A DNA stretch of 64,000 nucleotides from CAYMPH01 sp964529415 (lineage in GTDB: Bacteria > Spirochaetota > UBA4802 > UBA5550): assembly GCA_964529415.1 (NCBI GenBank), contig CAZGWD010000001.1, forward strand, positions 62,001-126,000, written 5' to 3'. The notes beneath the pieces were generated by a model. That model searched no databases and was not told the DNA's origin. It saw only the letters and a program-made list of their open reading frames with translations. Positions 37,507 through 46,914 of this stretch are shown here, one piece after another. The number at the start of each line of letters is the position of its first letter. The stretch's first letter is position 1. The position numbers and the translations under genes were made by a program.

Positions 37507-37570
37507 ATAATTCTCCGTAAATATTTTTTTGTTATTACAATATCGGGAATAATAATATGAAAATAAACTT

Positions 37571-39805
37571 TTATTTAACCACTTTTATAACCACAGAATC
37601 GTTTTCAATATCCGCAACAGCTTTACCGCCGGATTTTAAATCACCGAATAGAACCTGATCTACGAAGAAATTTTTAATTTTCTCCTGCACTATCCGTGAT
37701 ATTTCCCTTGCGCCAAATTCCTTTGAGTAGCCTTTCTGTCCAAGCCATTTAAGGCAGGAATCTGTAATTTCCAAAACAACATTTTTTTCTGATAATTGTT
37801 TTATAAATAAATTTATTTCTTTTTTTACTATCTGAAGAAGAATTTCCTCATTCAAGTTGCTGAATGTAACTATTGCATCCAGCCTGTTTCTGAATTCCGG
37901 AGAGAAAAATTTTTCCACTGCTGTATCTATAGCTTCATTTTTCAGAACTCTTTCACCAAAACCAAGTTCTCTTTTTCCTAGCTCTCTTGCTCCGGCATTT
38001 GAAGTCATAATAATAATTACATTCCTGAAGTCGGCTTTTTTACCGTTATTATCTGTAAGAGTTGCATAGTCCATCACTTGAAGAAGTGTATTGAATATAT
38101 CCGAATGAGCTTTTTCTATTTCGTCAAGAAGCATAACGCAGTATGGGGATTTACGTATAGCCTCTGTCATTAAACCGCCTTCTTCATAACCAACATAGCC
38201 GGGAGGCGCTCCAATCAATCTGGCAACTGTGTGTTTCTCCTGGTACTCGCTCATATCAAATCTGTGAAGCGGGATTCCTAGTGTTAATGCTAGCTGCCGC
38301 GCAAGCTCAGTTTTTCCAACACCTGTTGGTCCTACAAATAAAAATGAAGCTACCGGCCTGTCCGGATTACCAAAACCTGCCCTGTTTCTTTTTATTGCTG
38401 AAGCAACAATATCAACAGCAGAATCCTGGCCGAAAATCTGATTCTTGATTTCATCAGCTGTATCATGCAGTTTATCCATTTCTGATGAAGTAATTGTTTT
38501 CTCAGGTATACGGGCAATTTTTGAAACGACTTTTTCAATATCTGCAACTGTTATAGCAATTGCATCATCGCTGATCCTGTTCATGTGAATAAAGGCTCCG
38601 GCTTCATCTATTACATCTATTGCTTTATCAGGCAAATGTCTTTCATTGATAAATTTAAATGAAAGTTCCGCTGCTGCCTTTAAAGTCTCATCTGAATAAA
38701 TTACAAGATGATGTTTTTCATACCGCTCTTTTAAACCCTGTAAAATTTCTATTGTTTCACTGACAGTAGGCTCCGGGATTTCAATCTTCTGAAAACGGCG
38801 TGAAAGCGCCCTGTCTTTATCAAAATATTTTTTATATTCTTCGTATGTGGTAGATCCGATACATTTAATCTTTCCGGAAGTCAGGATCGGTTTCAGCATA
38901 TTTGATGCGTCCATTGATCCGCCGGAAACAGCTCCTGCACCGACAACAGTATGGATCTCATCAATAAATAAAATCACATTATCAAGTTTCTGCAATTCAA
39001 ATAAAACTTTTTTCATTCTGTCTTCAAAATCCCCGCGGAACTTTGTGCCTGCAAGCATTGACCCCAGGTCAAGTGAATATATTTTCGCACCCTGCAGAGG
39101 CTTTGGTACTGTACCGTCATTGATTTTCTGCGCAAGACCTTCTGTTATTGCAGTTTTACCAACACCCGGATCGCCAACGTGTATCGGATTATTTTTTATT
39201 CTTCTGCAAAGGACCTGAACTGTTCTTTCAATAATATCTTCACGTCCAATGAGAGGATCGATCTCGCCTCTTGCTGCTTTAGCAGTCAGTTCAGTTGTGA
39301 AGGCTTTAAGTATTTTATTTTCATCGTTTTTATCATCTGAAACTTTCTCTTCAGAAGGCTGGGCTTCTCCAGGAAATTCTCCGGTTCTATGGGATATAAA
39401 ATTCAATAAAGAATACCTTGAAATGCCTTCCTGTTGCAGAAAAAATGCGGAATGGGATTCTTTTTCTTCAAAAATTGCTGCAAGCACATCTCCAAGATCA
39501 AGAATATCTTTTTGAGCAGAAGAAGTGTGCCAGAAAGCGCGTTCCATAACATTCTGAAATCCAAGAGATTGGATAGGATCTATTTCTTCATTTTCTACTT
39601 TGGGAATTCTTGTGTTTAGAAATTCTTCGAGTCTTTTTTTCAGACTTTCAAAATCACCGCCTGAACCGACAATTATATTTTTACCGTCTTCATTAAACAA
39701 AGCAGCATAAAGAAGATGTTCAGTAGTCATATATTCATGCTTTCTGCTTTTAGCTTCATTGAAAGCAGCCATAATTATATTATTCAGATCTTCGTGTATA
39801 TTCAT
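37571..39805 (-). CDS. clpA: ATP-dependent Clp protease ATPase subunit ClpA
   Basis: The 744-residue AAA+ unfoldase has an N-terminal Clp_N repeat domain and two ATPase modules with Walker A GDPGVGKT (211-218) and GPTGVGKT (492-499). DEIHT and DEIEKAH Walker B motifs follow. A short LGF-containing loop before FFSPEFRNRL is the probable ClpP-docking loop. Together with ClpS, one base upstream, it feeds N-degron substrates to ClpP; clpP is not in the window. GAGGAGG inside the end of clpS serves its ATG. Confidence 0.97.
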   Translation of the reverse strand: MNIHEDLNNIIMAAFNEAKSRKHEYMTTEHLLYAALFNEDGKNIIVGSGGDFESLKKRLEEFLNTRIPKVENEEIDPIQSLGFQNVMERAFWHTSSAQKDILDLGDVLAAIFEEKESHSAFFLQQEGISRYSLLNFISHRTGEFPGEAQPSEEKVSDDKNDENKILKAFTTELTAKAARGEIDPLIGREDIIERTVQVLCRRIKNNPIHVGDPGVGKTAITEGLAQKINDGTVPKPLQGAKIYSLDLGSMLAGTKFRGDFEDRMKKVLFELQKLDNVILFIDEIHTVVGAGAVSGGSMDASNMLKPILTSGKIKCIGSTTYEEYKKYFDKDRALSRRFQKIEIPEPTVSETIEILQGLKERYEKHHLVIYSDETLKAAAELSFKFINERHLPDKAIDVIDEAGAFIHMNRISDDAIAITVADIEKVVSKIARIPEKTITSSEMDKLHDTADEIKNQIFGQDSAVDIVASAIKRNRAGFGNPDRPVASFLFVGPTGVGKTELARQLALTLGIPLHRFDMSEYQEKHTVARLIGAPPGYVGYEEGGLMTEAIRKSPYCVMLLDEIEKAHSDIFNTLLQVMDYATLTDNNGKKADFRNVIIIMTSNAGARELGKRELGFGERVLKNEAIDTAVEKFFSPEFRNRLDAIVTFSNLNEEILLQIVKKEINLFIKQLSEKNVVLEITDSCLKWLGQKGYSKEFGAREISRIVQEKIKNFFVDQVLFGDLKSGGKAVADIENDSVVIKVVK

Positions 39806-39806
39806 T

Positions 39807-40130
39807 TCACGCCTCCTCGAGCGAGCTTTTAAGAGGGAACTGTCTTGATTTAGCCAGATCGTGCACCTGGCTTACTTTTGTAGAAGCAATATCATAGGTA
39901 TAAACACCGCAGATTCCAAAACCTTTTTTGTGAACATCAAGCATTATCTGGGTGGCTTTTGCAGCAGGCATATTGAATATTTTTACAAGAACTTCAATCA
40001 CGAAGTCCATAGTTGAGTAGTGGTCATTATGAAGAATAACTTTATACATTTTCGGTTCATCAAGCTTTTTCTCATGTTCCAGCTTGAGTCCGCTGTCAAA
40101 TTCATTTTCATTTCCGGTTTGTGATGGCAT
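39807..40130 (-). CDS. clpS: ClpS adaptor
   Basis: The 107-residue protein has a flexible N-terminal ~25 residues and the ClpS core: YKVILHNDHYSTMDFVIEVL, then HKKGFGICGVYTYDIA. The N-degron pocket residues (the Asn-Asp pair in HNDHY, Met of TMDF) are present. It delivers proteins with a bulky N-terminal residue to ClpA. Its stop is one base before the clpA start, so the two are co-translated. Confidence 0.96.
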   Translation of the reverse strand: MPSQTGNENEFDSGLKLEHEKKLDEPKMYKVILHNDHYSTMDFVIEVLVKIFNMPAAKATQIMLDVHKKGFGICGVYTYDIASTKVSQVHDLAKSRQFPLKSSLEEA

Positions 40131-40142
40131 AATTCAGCGCAC

Positions 40143-41546
40143 CTACTTTGTTCTGTCTAAACCGTTCAAAATACCCTGAATATTTTCTTTGGAAATCCAC
40201 CAGCCTCGAGACATTACCCCTGATCTTTTTTTGATGTTATTAATATTTTCAAGCGGATTTGCATCCAGCAGAATAAGATCAGCTCTCATTCCGGGTTTAA
40301 TATCTCCAAATTCTTTATCTTTATTTAAAAATAAAGCTGCTCTATAAGTTGCAATTTTAACAGTTTCAGCAGGGGATATTCCGATATTTACAAAATTATT
40401 CAACTCATCTATTAAAGAAAAACCCGGAACTGTGTAAGGATGGCCGGAGTTGGAACCTATAAGAAACTTAACTCCTCTTGAATGAAGATTTTTTGAAAGA
40501 CTTTTCATCAATTCAGTAGCTTTATCTCTGTAAGTTCCCTTGTCGAAATCTGCATACTTTTCCCTGAGATCATCAATTTCTGAGTTATGTGTGCGCCACC
40601 AGGAAATTCTTGTTCTGAGATCAATATATTTCATTTCTGAAATAGCTTTAATATGTTCATCTTTTTTATGTGTAAATCTTCTCTGAGGAAGATTTAAAGT
40701 AGGACAAATATATACATAGTTCTGCTTTGCAAGTCTCGCGTAATATCCAATTTTTTTAAAAGGTATGATATATGTGCAGGTATCATAATCTATAAATCCG
40801 GTTAAATGTTCAATTGATTCCATTTGCGCTTCAAGCGCATTTTCAAGACCAACTTTATTCGGTACATGACCTGCAACAGGAATTTCAGCTTCTCCTGCAG
40901 TTTTAATCACAATATTAAAAAGATCAACAGGCAGATTGTCATAAATTTTTATAAAATCATAACCCTGATCTTTCTGCTTTATCACAGCCCTTGCTGCTTC
41001 TCTCTCGTTTTTCACAACAGTCATAAATGCTGATTCAGCCGGAGCACCATCTACAATTGGACCTGCTGTATAAATTGTTGGCCCTATTAAATTTCCTGCA
41101 TTAACCTGATCACGGAGTTTTTTCTGATCCGGCGAAGACACGAATGATACCATATAGGAAATTCCCCACATGTTGCGCACAGTGGTGACCCCGTTTGCGA
41201 GCATAAGAAGCATGTCATATTCATTATTGATATAAACATGCATGTCTGCAAGTCCAGGCATAAGATACTTGCCTGAAGATTTTATCTGAGTGTATTCTAT
41301 TCCAATTTTTTCATAACCGGATGGAAATATTTTTTCAATTTTCCCATCGCGTACAAGTACTGTTTTGTTTCTTAATACCCTGCCATCCCTGACAGAAATT
41401 ATATTAACATCTGTAAATGCTGTGAGTCTGTTCTGCTTTTTAATTTCGCCTGTTATTTTATCTGCCTGGGAATTGCTGCACGAGAAAATAGGCAATGTTA
41501 CAGCCAGCAGAAACAGTACCTGTATTTTAATTTTATTGGAAATCAT
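40143..41546 (-). CDS. Exported amidohydrolase-fold lipoprotein with altered metal ligands
   Basis: The 467-residue protein has a lipoprotein signal (lipobox FSC) and an imidazolonepropionase-like amidohydrolase fold. Metal-ligand positions are partly replaced: the usual HxH after PGL(I/A)D is HVY here, and the usual GTDAG is GSNSG. GHVPNK and IEHLTG histidines remain. A mono-metal or inactive enzyme is possible. It overlaps the previous exported-protein gene by four bases and lies 12 bases before clpS, so it is in the same operon. Confidence 0.82.
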   Translation of the reverse strand: MISNKIKIQVLFLLAVTLPIFSCSNSQADKITGEIKKQNRLTAFTDVNIISVRDGRVLRNKTVLVRDGKIEKIFPSGYEKIGIEYTQIKSSGKYLMPGLADMHVYINNEYDMLLMLANGVTTVRNMWGISYMVSFVSSPDQKKLRDQVNAGNLIGPTIYTAGPIVDGAPAESAFMTVVKNEREAARAVIKQKDQGYDFIKIYDNLPVDLFNIVIKTAGEAEIPVAGHVPNKVGLENALEAQMESIEHLTGFIDYDTCTYIIPFKKIGYYARLAKQNYVYICPTLNLPQRRFTHKKDEHIKAISEMKYIDLRTRISWWRTHNSEIDDLREKYADFDKGTYRDKATELMKSLSKNLHSRGVKFLIGSNSGHPYTVPGFSLIDELNNFVNIGISPAETVKIATYRAALFLNKDKEFGDIKPGMRADLILLDANPLENINNIKKRSGVMSRGWWISKENIQGILNGLDRTK

Positions 41547-42670
41547 TTTTTCTTCTTTATCATCATCATTAAATTTGAATTATTTTTTGCTCTGAGAACA
41601 CCATACCCGTATCTGAAAGGGAACGGGATGCTTTTTTCTTTATATGCTGCTGTAAGATCCGGCTGATGCGGAGTATGGTCAAGATCCATAATCTTTGTCG
41701 GGAATGTATATACTCCGTATAGCTTTCTCTCCCAGTTATCATTAACAAAATATTTATACGGTATTCCTGAATCATCCTGAATAATTATTTCGCTTTTTTC
41801 AAGGAAATAATTGCATAATGGCTCAAAACCTTTTCTGTGGAGCAGATAAATTGCAGACTTAGTCATGAAATTATAATTCGGCAGCCTGTTAAAAAATTTT
41901 CCTTCTGGAGTTTTTTCATCAAGCGCTGAACTTGCAAGTCTCATTTTTAAATAAAGCAAAGTTCTTGAAGAATAATCATTTTCGCCCTTGAAAGTGATTC
42001 TGTTTCCTGTAACTCTCGGTTTGATTCCTTCAAGCATTCCCTTGTCATCAAGCTTTTGAACATTACCTTTTGAGTCAAGTCCTACAGCTTCAATATCATT
42101 AATGGTCAGATTCAGCCTTGCAGCAAATGCAAGTATAGTTGGAAGTGTTCCAGTAAAATATCTATTGCTCATGTGATCGTACATTTTCCGTGAATGAAAA
42201 TAATTCATTGATGCAATTGTATCTATAGCATTTTTAAATGCTGTGAATCCGTATTTCAATTCATGGTCTTTAAGAGCAAGTGGATCCGGAATATGGCCCG
42301 GATCTTCAAGAGCCATCATAATATAATACGGGGCATTCGGAAACATTGTATAAAAATTCACAAGATCTGCTCCGCTGAACGGATAAAAAGCAGGATTTTT
42401 TGAGAGATTCTGCGGAACATTATCTTTTCTCCAGGGTACAATTACAGCTACTGTTTCCTTGCTTACTTTTTCCCAGAATTGATCCATATATACCATGTGA
42501 TCTTTATAATATTGCTGTTTTGTTGCAGGTTTAAGCGGACTTTCTTCACGAATCGGCATGCCTCCGAAATATCTGGCAAGATCGTTCCAGTAATTGCTGT
42601 CAGCCGGTTTTGATTCAAGATTCAGGCTGACTGAAAGGATCATCAGCGCGATTAAATAAAACTTTTTCAT
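41543..42670 (-). CDS. Secreted protein of unknown function
   Basis: The 375-residue protein has a signal peptide (MKKFYLIALMILSVSLNLES). The mature part is rich in aromatic and charged residues, with segments such as FTAFKNAIDTIASMNYFHSR and LPNYNFMTKSAIYLLHRKGF. It ends in a basic, Met-rich tail. No family motif is recognised. It lies between bpt and the amidohydrolase and overlaps the latter by four bases, so it is co-expressed with the N-degron genes. Confidence 0.7.
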   Translation of the reverse strand: MKKFYLIALMILSVSLNLESKPADSNYWNDLARYFGGMPIREESPLKPATKQQYYKDHMVYMDQFWEKVSKETVAVIVPWRKDNVPQNLSKNPAFYPFSGADLVNFYTMFPNAPYYIMMALEDPGHIPDPLALKDHELKYGFTAFKNAIDTIASMNYFHSRKMYDHMSNRYFTGTLPTILAFAARLNLTINDIEAVGLDSKGNVQKLDDKGMLEGIKPRVTGNRITFKGENDYSSRTLLYLKMRLASSALDEKTPEGKFFNRLPNYNFMTKSAIYLLHRKGFEPLCNYFLEKSEIIIQDDSGIPYKYFVNDNWERKLYGVYTFPTKIMDLDHTPHQPDLTAAYKEKSIPFPFRYGYGVLRAKNNSNLMMMIKKKK

Positions 42671-42739
42671 ATCGTATCTTTTCCTTAATTATTGTAGCTT
42701 ATAATAAAATGTCTTTTTGACATCTAAAATACTGATTAT

Positions 42740-43465
42740 TTAAACCACTTTCTGTTGGTCAATTTCTTTTTCTTTATTGTCCAATATCCATAAACCGTTT
42801 TTCCAGCTGTATTTTTCATTAGGAAAAAACCTGTTTTTATAAGACATACTGCTGTTGTTTTTTATATAATATCCAAGATAATAATACTTTAAACCATTGG
42901 ATTTGGCAAATTCAATTTCTTTTAAAATACTCAAAGTCCCTGGGCTGTATGTTTCAAATTCCGGGTAATATGCAAAATATATGCTGCTTAAAGCCTCAGT
43001 TGAAACATCGAGAAATCCTACAGCAATTATTTTTCCGTCAATATAATATTCTGACTGAATACAGGGGCATGAAGGATTATAAAATGAAGATATAAAATCT
43101 TCCCTGTCTGTGTCTTTGCCGAATTTTACTTCTGAATGGGTTTTATAAATATCGTAAATCTCTTCTTTATAATTGAGATCTGAAAATTTCACAACTACAG
43201 AAGAGCTTTTTTTTAAAACTCTTCTCTGGCTTTTGGATGGAATAAATTCATTTACCAGTATTCTTATTGGAATGCAATCTCTGCATTCACCGCATTCTGG
43301 CTTGAAATAATATATCCCGAATTTTCTCCATCCGTTTGAAAGAAAAGAATTTATTTCCTCATTATTGAGTTCAGCAAGAAAAGAATACGCAAACCTGAGC
43401 TTTTTTTCAGGCAAATATGCGCATTGCATAAATTCGCTTAGTTTAGTCTCCTGTAAAACTATCAT
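42740..43465 (-). CDS. bpt: Leucyl/aspartate-glutamate N-terminal transferase (Bpt/ATE family)
   Basis: The 241-residue length and the sequence match Bpt: CAYLPEKKLRFAYSFL, GWRKFGIYYFKPECGECRDC, then SKSQRRVLKK and YYLGYYIKNNSSMSYKNRF. Bpt moves Leu from Leu-tRNA to proteins that start with Asp or Glu, creating an N-degron read by ClpS. It is the first gene of the leftward set that ends with clpA. The eukaryotic-type ATE1 is longer, which favours Bpt. Confidence 0.9.
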   Translation of the reverse strand: MIVLQETKLSEFMQCAYLPEKKLRFAYSFLAELNNEEINSFLSNGWRKFGIYYFKPECGECRDCIPIRILVNEFIPSKSQRRVLKKSSSVVVKFSDLNYKEEIYDIYKTHSEVKFGKDTDREDFISSFYNPSCPCIQSEYYIDGKIIAVGFLDVSTEALSSIYFAYYPEFETYSPGTLSILKEIEFAKSNGLKYYYLGYYIKNNSSMSYKNRFFPNEKYSWKNGLWILDNKEKEIDQQKVV

Positions 43466-43589
43466 TTTTTAATTGCTTTATTACCACCGGAAAATAAAAT
43501 TATAGTATAAGCTGATATTTTTTATACTTGTTTGTGTCAAATCTATTAATGGGCATGATGAAAATAAAAGACCCTCTCTGCCCTGCGGG

Positions 43590-43660
43590 CGTCTCCCCCT
43601 TACTAAGGTGGGGATTTTTAAATATCTTTCCCCCCTTACCAAGGGGGGATGAAAGGGGGG
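43590..43660. repeat. C/G-run hairpin repeat
   Basis: Two related units, TCCCCCTTACTAAGGTGGGGA at about 43592-43613 and CCCCCCTTACCAAGGGGGG at 43630-43648, are followed by GAAAGGGGGG. The second forms an 8-bp C/G-rich stem with a three-base loop. It lies within 20-90 bases of the mlaF-like ATG in a genome otherwise poor in G+C and looks like a dispersed intergenic element. Confidence 0.65.
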
Positions 43661-43676
43661 TCATACGGAATTTATT

Positions 43677-44429
43677 ATGAAAGAAAAAATAAAAATTTCA
43701 GGTTTATGCAAATCATTCGGCAGCAGGGTTGTTCTTGATGGTGTTGATTTTTCCGTTTATGAAGGTGAAATCCTCTGTATAATAGGAATAAGCGGTACTG
43801 GAAAATCTGTAGTGCTGAAACATCTTGTTGGAATTTTAACGCCGGATGCAGGTGAAATTTTTGTTGATGGGGAAAATTACACCCAGGCAGATGAAATGAA
43901 AAAATATACTATAGAAAAAAAATATGGCGTTCTGTTTCAGGGAGCTGCTTTGTTTGATTCAATGGATATTTACGATAATGTTGCTTTCGGGATGAGAAGA
44001 ATCGGCATTACTGAAGAAGAAATTAAAAAAATAGTTCCGGAAATGCTTGAACAGGTAGGGCTTAAAAATATCGAAAATAAAAAGCCTTCTGAGCTTTCTG
44101 GCGGTATGCAGAAAAGAGTTGGGCTTGCCCGTTCAATTGCGATAAAACCTGAGATAATGCTTTACGATGAACCCACAACAGGTGTTGACCCGATCACAGC
44201 CGGAGCAGTTGACAGGCTTATTGTTAAAATGAGAGATACTTTCGGGGTGACTTCAATTGTTGTAACTCACGACATGCATTCAGCTTACAGAGTTGCAGAC
44301 AGAATTGCAATGCTGTATAAAGGAAAAATCATTTTCACAGGAACACCGGAAGAAATAAAAAATACCGACGACCAGTACGTGCGTCAGATTGTTGAAGGGA
44401 GGGCTAATGGTCCTATCAGCGTTTTATAA
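43677..44429 (+). CDS. mlaF: MlaF-type ABC transporter ATPase (phospholipid transport)
   Basis: The 250-residue ATPase has Walker A GISGTGKS, a Q loop, signature LSGGMQ and Walker B IMLYDEP, followed by TTGVDP, a pattern seen in MlaF/Ttg2A. MlaF powers lipid exchange between the membranes of diderms with MlaE and MlaD; neither lies next to it, so it is separated from its partners or acts with a distant permease. The C-terminus overlaps the amidase gene start by 23 bases. No good ribosome-binding site is seen just before its ATG. Confidence 0.8.
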   Translation: MKEKIKISGLCKSFGSRVVLDGVDFSVYEGEILCIIGISGTGKSVVLKHLVGILTPDAGEIFVDGENYTQADEMKKYTIEKKYGVLFQGAALFDSMDIYDNVAFGMRRIGITEEEIKKIVPEMLEQVGLKNIENKKPSELSGGMQKRVGLARSIAIKPEIMLYDEPTTGVDPITAGAVDRLIVKMRDTFGVTSIVVTHDMHSAYRVADRIAMLYKGKIIFTGTPEEIKNTDDQYVRQIVEGRANGPISVL

Positions 44430-45774
44430 ATATTTTATCTTTTCTGTCTTGCTTGTTTTTTTAACATCCTGCGGCTTCCGCAATCCGGTTAAGTATACAG
44501 GAACAATTGATCTCCATGCCCATAAATGGCTTTCCGGGAAAAAAATATTCATAGATCCGGGACATGGAGCACTTGGTTTAAAAGATAAAGGAAGAATTGC
44601 AGATAACGGCCTCACTGAAGAGGAAATAAATTTGAAGACCGCGCTAATACTTGAAGATATGCTGAAAAAAGCAGGCGCAAACGTTAAGATGAGCAGATAC
44701 AGAGATGAGGATGTTTCTCTGGATAAAAGGGTTGAAATGATCCGTGAATTTTCACCTGCACTTCTTGTAAGCATACATCACAATGCTTCTCCGCGGAAGC
44801 TGGATAATGTAAACTATCCGTCGGTATTTATCTGGGGTAGCAGATTTGTCAATCCTGCCGGTTATGATTTTGCAAAAATCCTTCTCGATGAATTTCATCG
44901 CGTGATGGATGAGAGAGGAAATGTTATTTCGGATTTTACAGTATTTTCTGAAACAGGTACAAAAATTTTAAGGGAAACTGTGAATATTTGCCCTGGAGTA
45001 ATAGGCGAAATGGGTTTTTTTTCAAACCATAACCAGGCCATACGATATGCAGACTTTCACTATAATGAAATGGAAGCTGAAGCCTGGTTCAACGCAATAT
45101 CAAAATATATCCAGTTTGGAACACCTGATGCGGAAATTTTATTTTCAGCCAATGTCGACACTTCTGATTCATTAAATCTTGTCAAAGAAAGAAATTCCGC
45201 AATAGCATTAAAATTCAACAGCGGGAATGAGCTACAGGAAATAAACAGCGCAACATTATCCATTACAATTGACGGTCTGCCTGTAAGTTATAAAAAACTC
45301 AAAGAGAATATTTATATGATAAATTACGGTAAAATCCTGTATCCCGGAGGACACAGGATACGTATAAATTTCAGGAATAAACGCGGCATGAGCAGTCCTA
45401 TTTTAAATGCAGGTTTTACTGTTGAAATAAACAAGGGGGATTATGATAATCTTGTCAGCAGAGGAAGACAGCTTATACTTGAGTGCTGCCATGTCAGTGA
45501 AGGCTTGAAAATGCTTATTTCTGCATATAACATGAGCCCGACTGATACATCAGGCAGAACTCTTGCTCTTGAAATCTCAAACGGCTTCAGGCTGATTGTA
45601 GAACACCAGAGCGCTGACTACTACCTCAGCAGAGCTAAACATTTTTATCCTGATACAAATTTCAAACAGGAACTTTTTCATAATACAGAATCAGGGTACA
45701 GATTCCCTGTAGAATTCCACGGTAAAAAAATGAAAGTTACAGGAAATGCAGAAATTCTTAACCTGTGCAGATAA
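44407..45774 (+). CDS. N-acetylmuramoyl-L-alanine amidase, lipoprotein
   Basis: The start at 44407 follows GGGAGGG; an ATG at 44389 is less well spaced. The protein has a lipoprotein signal (LTSC) and an Amidase_3 domain with zinc ligands in DPGHG (His53), EEE of LTEEE, IHHNA and GEMGF. It cuts the stem peptide from peptidoglycan. A C-terminal region of ~230 residues with strands and helices follows and has no recognised family. It could be the client of the degenerate LytM protein at 31.3 kb. It precedes mscS by 21 bases. Confidence 0.92.
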   Translation: MVLSAFYKYFIFSVLLVFLTSCGFRNPVKYTGTIDLHAHKWLSGKKIFIDPGHGALGLKDKGRIADNGLTEEEINLKTALILEDMLKKAGANVKMSRYRDEDVSLDKRVEMIREFSPALLVSIHHNASPRKLDNVNYPSVFIWGSRFVNPAGYDFAKILLDEFHRVMDERGNVISDFTVFSETGTKILRETVNICPGVIGEMGFFSNHNQAIRYADFHYNEMEAEAWFNAISKYIQFGTPDAEILFSANVDTSDSLNLVKERNSAIALKFNSGNELQEINSATLSITIDGLPVSYKKLKENIYMINYGKILYPGGHRIRINFRNKRGMSSPILNAGFTVEINKGDYDNLVSRGRQLILECCHVSEGLKMLISAYNMSPTDTSGRTLALEISNGFRLIVEHQSADYYLSRAKHFYPDTNFKQELFHNTESGYRFPVEFHGKKMKVTGNAEILNLCR

Positions 45775-45795
45775 TCAGTTTAACTGGAAAAAAAC

Positions 45796-46839
45796 ATGGA
45801 TAGAATAATTAACTGGCCTTTATTCAGCTCGCACCAGCAGATAATAATCCCTGTAATTATTATTGCGCTTTCTTTTATAATTGGAACCATTACTGAAAAA
45901 GTTATACTAAATAAATTAAAAAAAATTTTTACAGCAACAGGATGGAATGGCGCTGATATTCTTCTGAATTCTCTGCGCGGAAGCGTATTTTATCTGATTA
46001 TAATATCCGGCTTATATACAGCCCTGTATCAATCAAATATTAATGTGCATACTGCAAAAGTTTTTTCAAAAATTCTACTGGTTCTTTTAATTTTTATAAT
46101 TACTCTTATTTCTGCGAAAATTCTTGCAGGCTTTGTTTCATCCTATATTAAAAAGCACGATGAATATTTTCAATCAACTTCAATTTTTTCAAACATAACC
46201 AAACTGATAGTTTTTATAATCGGAATACTGATTATTCTGCAGTCTCTTGGAATTTCAATCACCCCTATTCTCACAGCACTCGGAGTTGGAGGTCTTGCTG
46301 CAGCTCTTGCGCTTCAGGACACATTATCAAATCTATTCGCCGGGCTTCAGATTATTGCTTCCGGAAATATCCGCCAGGGAGATTATATAAAACTCGAAAA
46401 CGGTATTGAAGGATTTATTGCTGATATTTCCCTGCGCAATACAATCATCAGGCAGCCGACAAATAATTCGGTTATTGTTCCAAATCTTAAAATAACAACT
46501 GCAGTTATTATTAATTACAGTCTACCTGAAAAGGAATACGATTTTTTTGTTGATATAACCATACACAACAAAAACGAGATTAGCAAGGCTGAAAAAATTG
46601 CGTTATCTGCAGCCAAAGAAATAATGAAAAAAAATAATCCTGATGCAGCATCCTTTGAACCTGCAGTATTATTCTCTGAATTCGGATCATACGGAACTGT
46701 TTTAAAAATTAAACTCAGAGCAAAGGATTTCAACGATCAGGGAAATCTTAAGCATGCTTTTATCAAACTGATTCACGGGAAATTTAAAAAAGCAAAAATT
46801 TCAATTCCGGACTCAACCCTTTTGTATATAAAAAAATAA
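45796..46839 (+). CDS. mscS: Mechanosensitive channel, MscS family
   Basis: The 347-residue protein has about four hydrophobic segments. The third-pore-helix region GVGGLAAALALQDTLSNLFAG is followed by the MscS beta domain (NIRQGDYIKLENG and NNSVIVPNLK) and a C-terminal cytoplasmic cage. It releases solutes when the membrane is stretched. It is the last gene of the mlaF-amidase-mscS set. Confidence 0.93.
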   Translation: MDRIINWPLFSSHQQIIIPVIIIALSFIIGTITEKVILNKLKKIFTATGWNGADILLNSLRGSVFYLIIISGLYTALYQSNINVHTAKVFSKILLVLLIFIITLISAKILAGFVSSYIKKHDEYFQSTSIFSNITKLIVFIIGILIILQSLGISITPILTALGVGGLAAALALQDTLSNLFAGLQIIASGNIRQGDYIKLENGIEGFIADISLRNTIIRQPTNNSVIVPNLKITTAVIINYSLPEKEYDFFVDITIHNKNEISKAEKIALSAAKEIMKKNNPDAASFEPAVLFSEFGSYGTVLKIKLRAKDFNDQGNLKHAFIKLIHGKFKKAKISIPDSTLLYIKK

Positions 46840-46914
46840 TAGAACATGGATGACACGGATTTACGCAGATAAGGATAATAATAAGGATTTATTAGAGATA
46901 CAATCATAATAATA

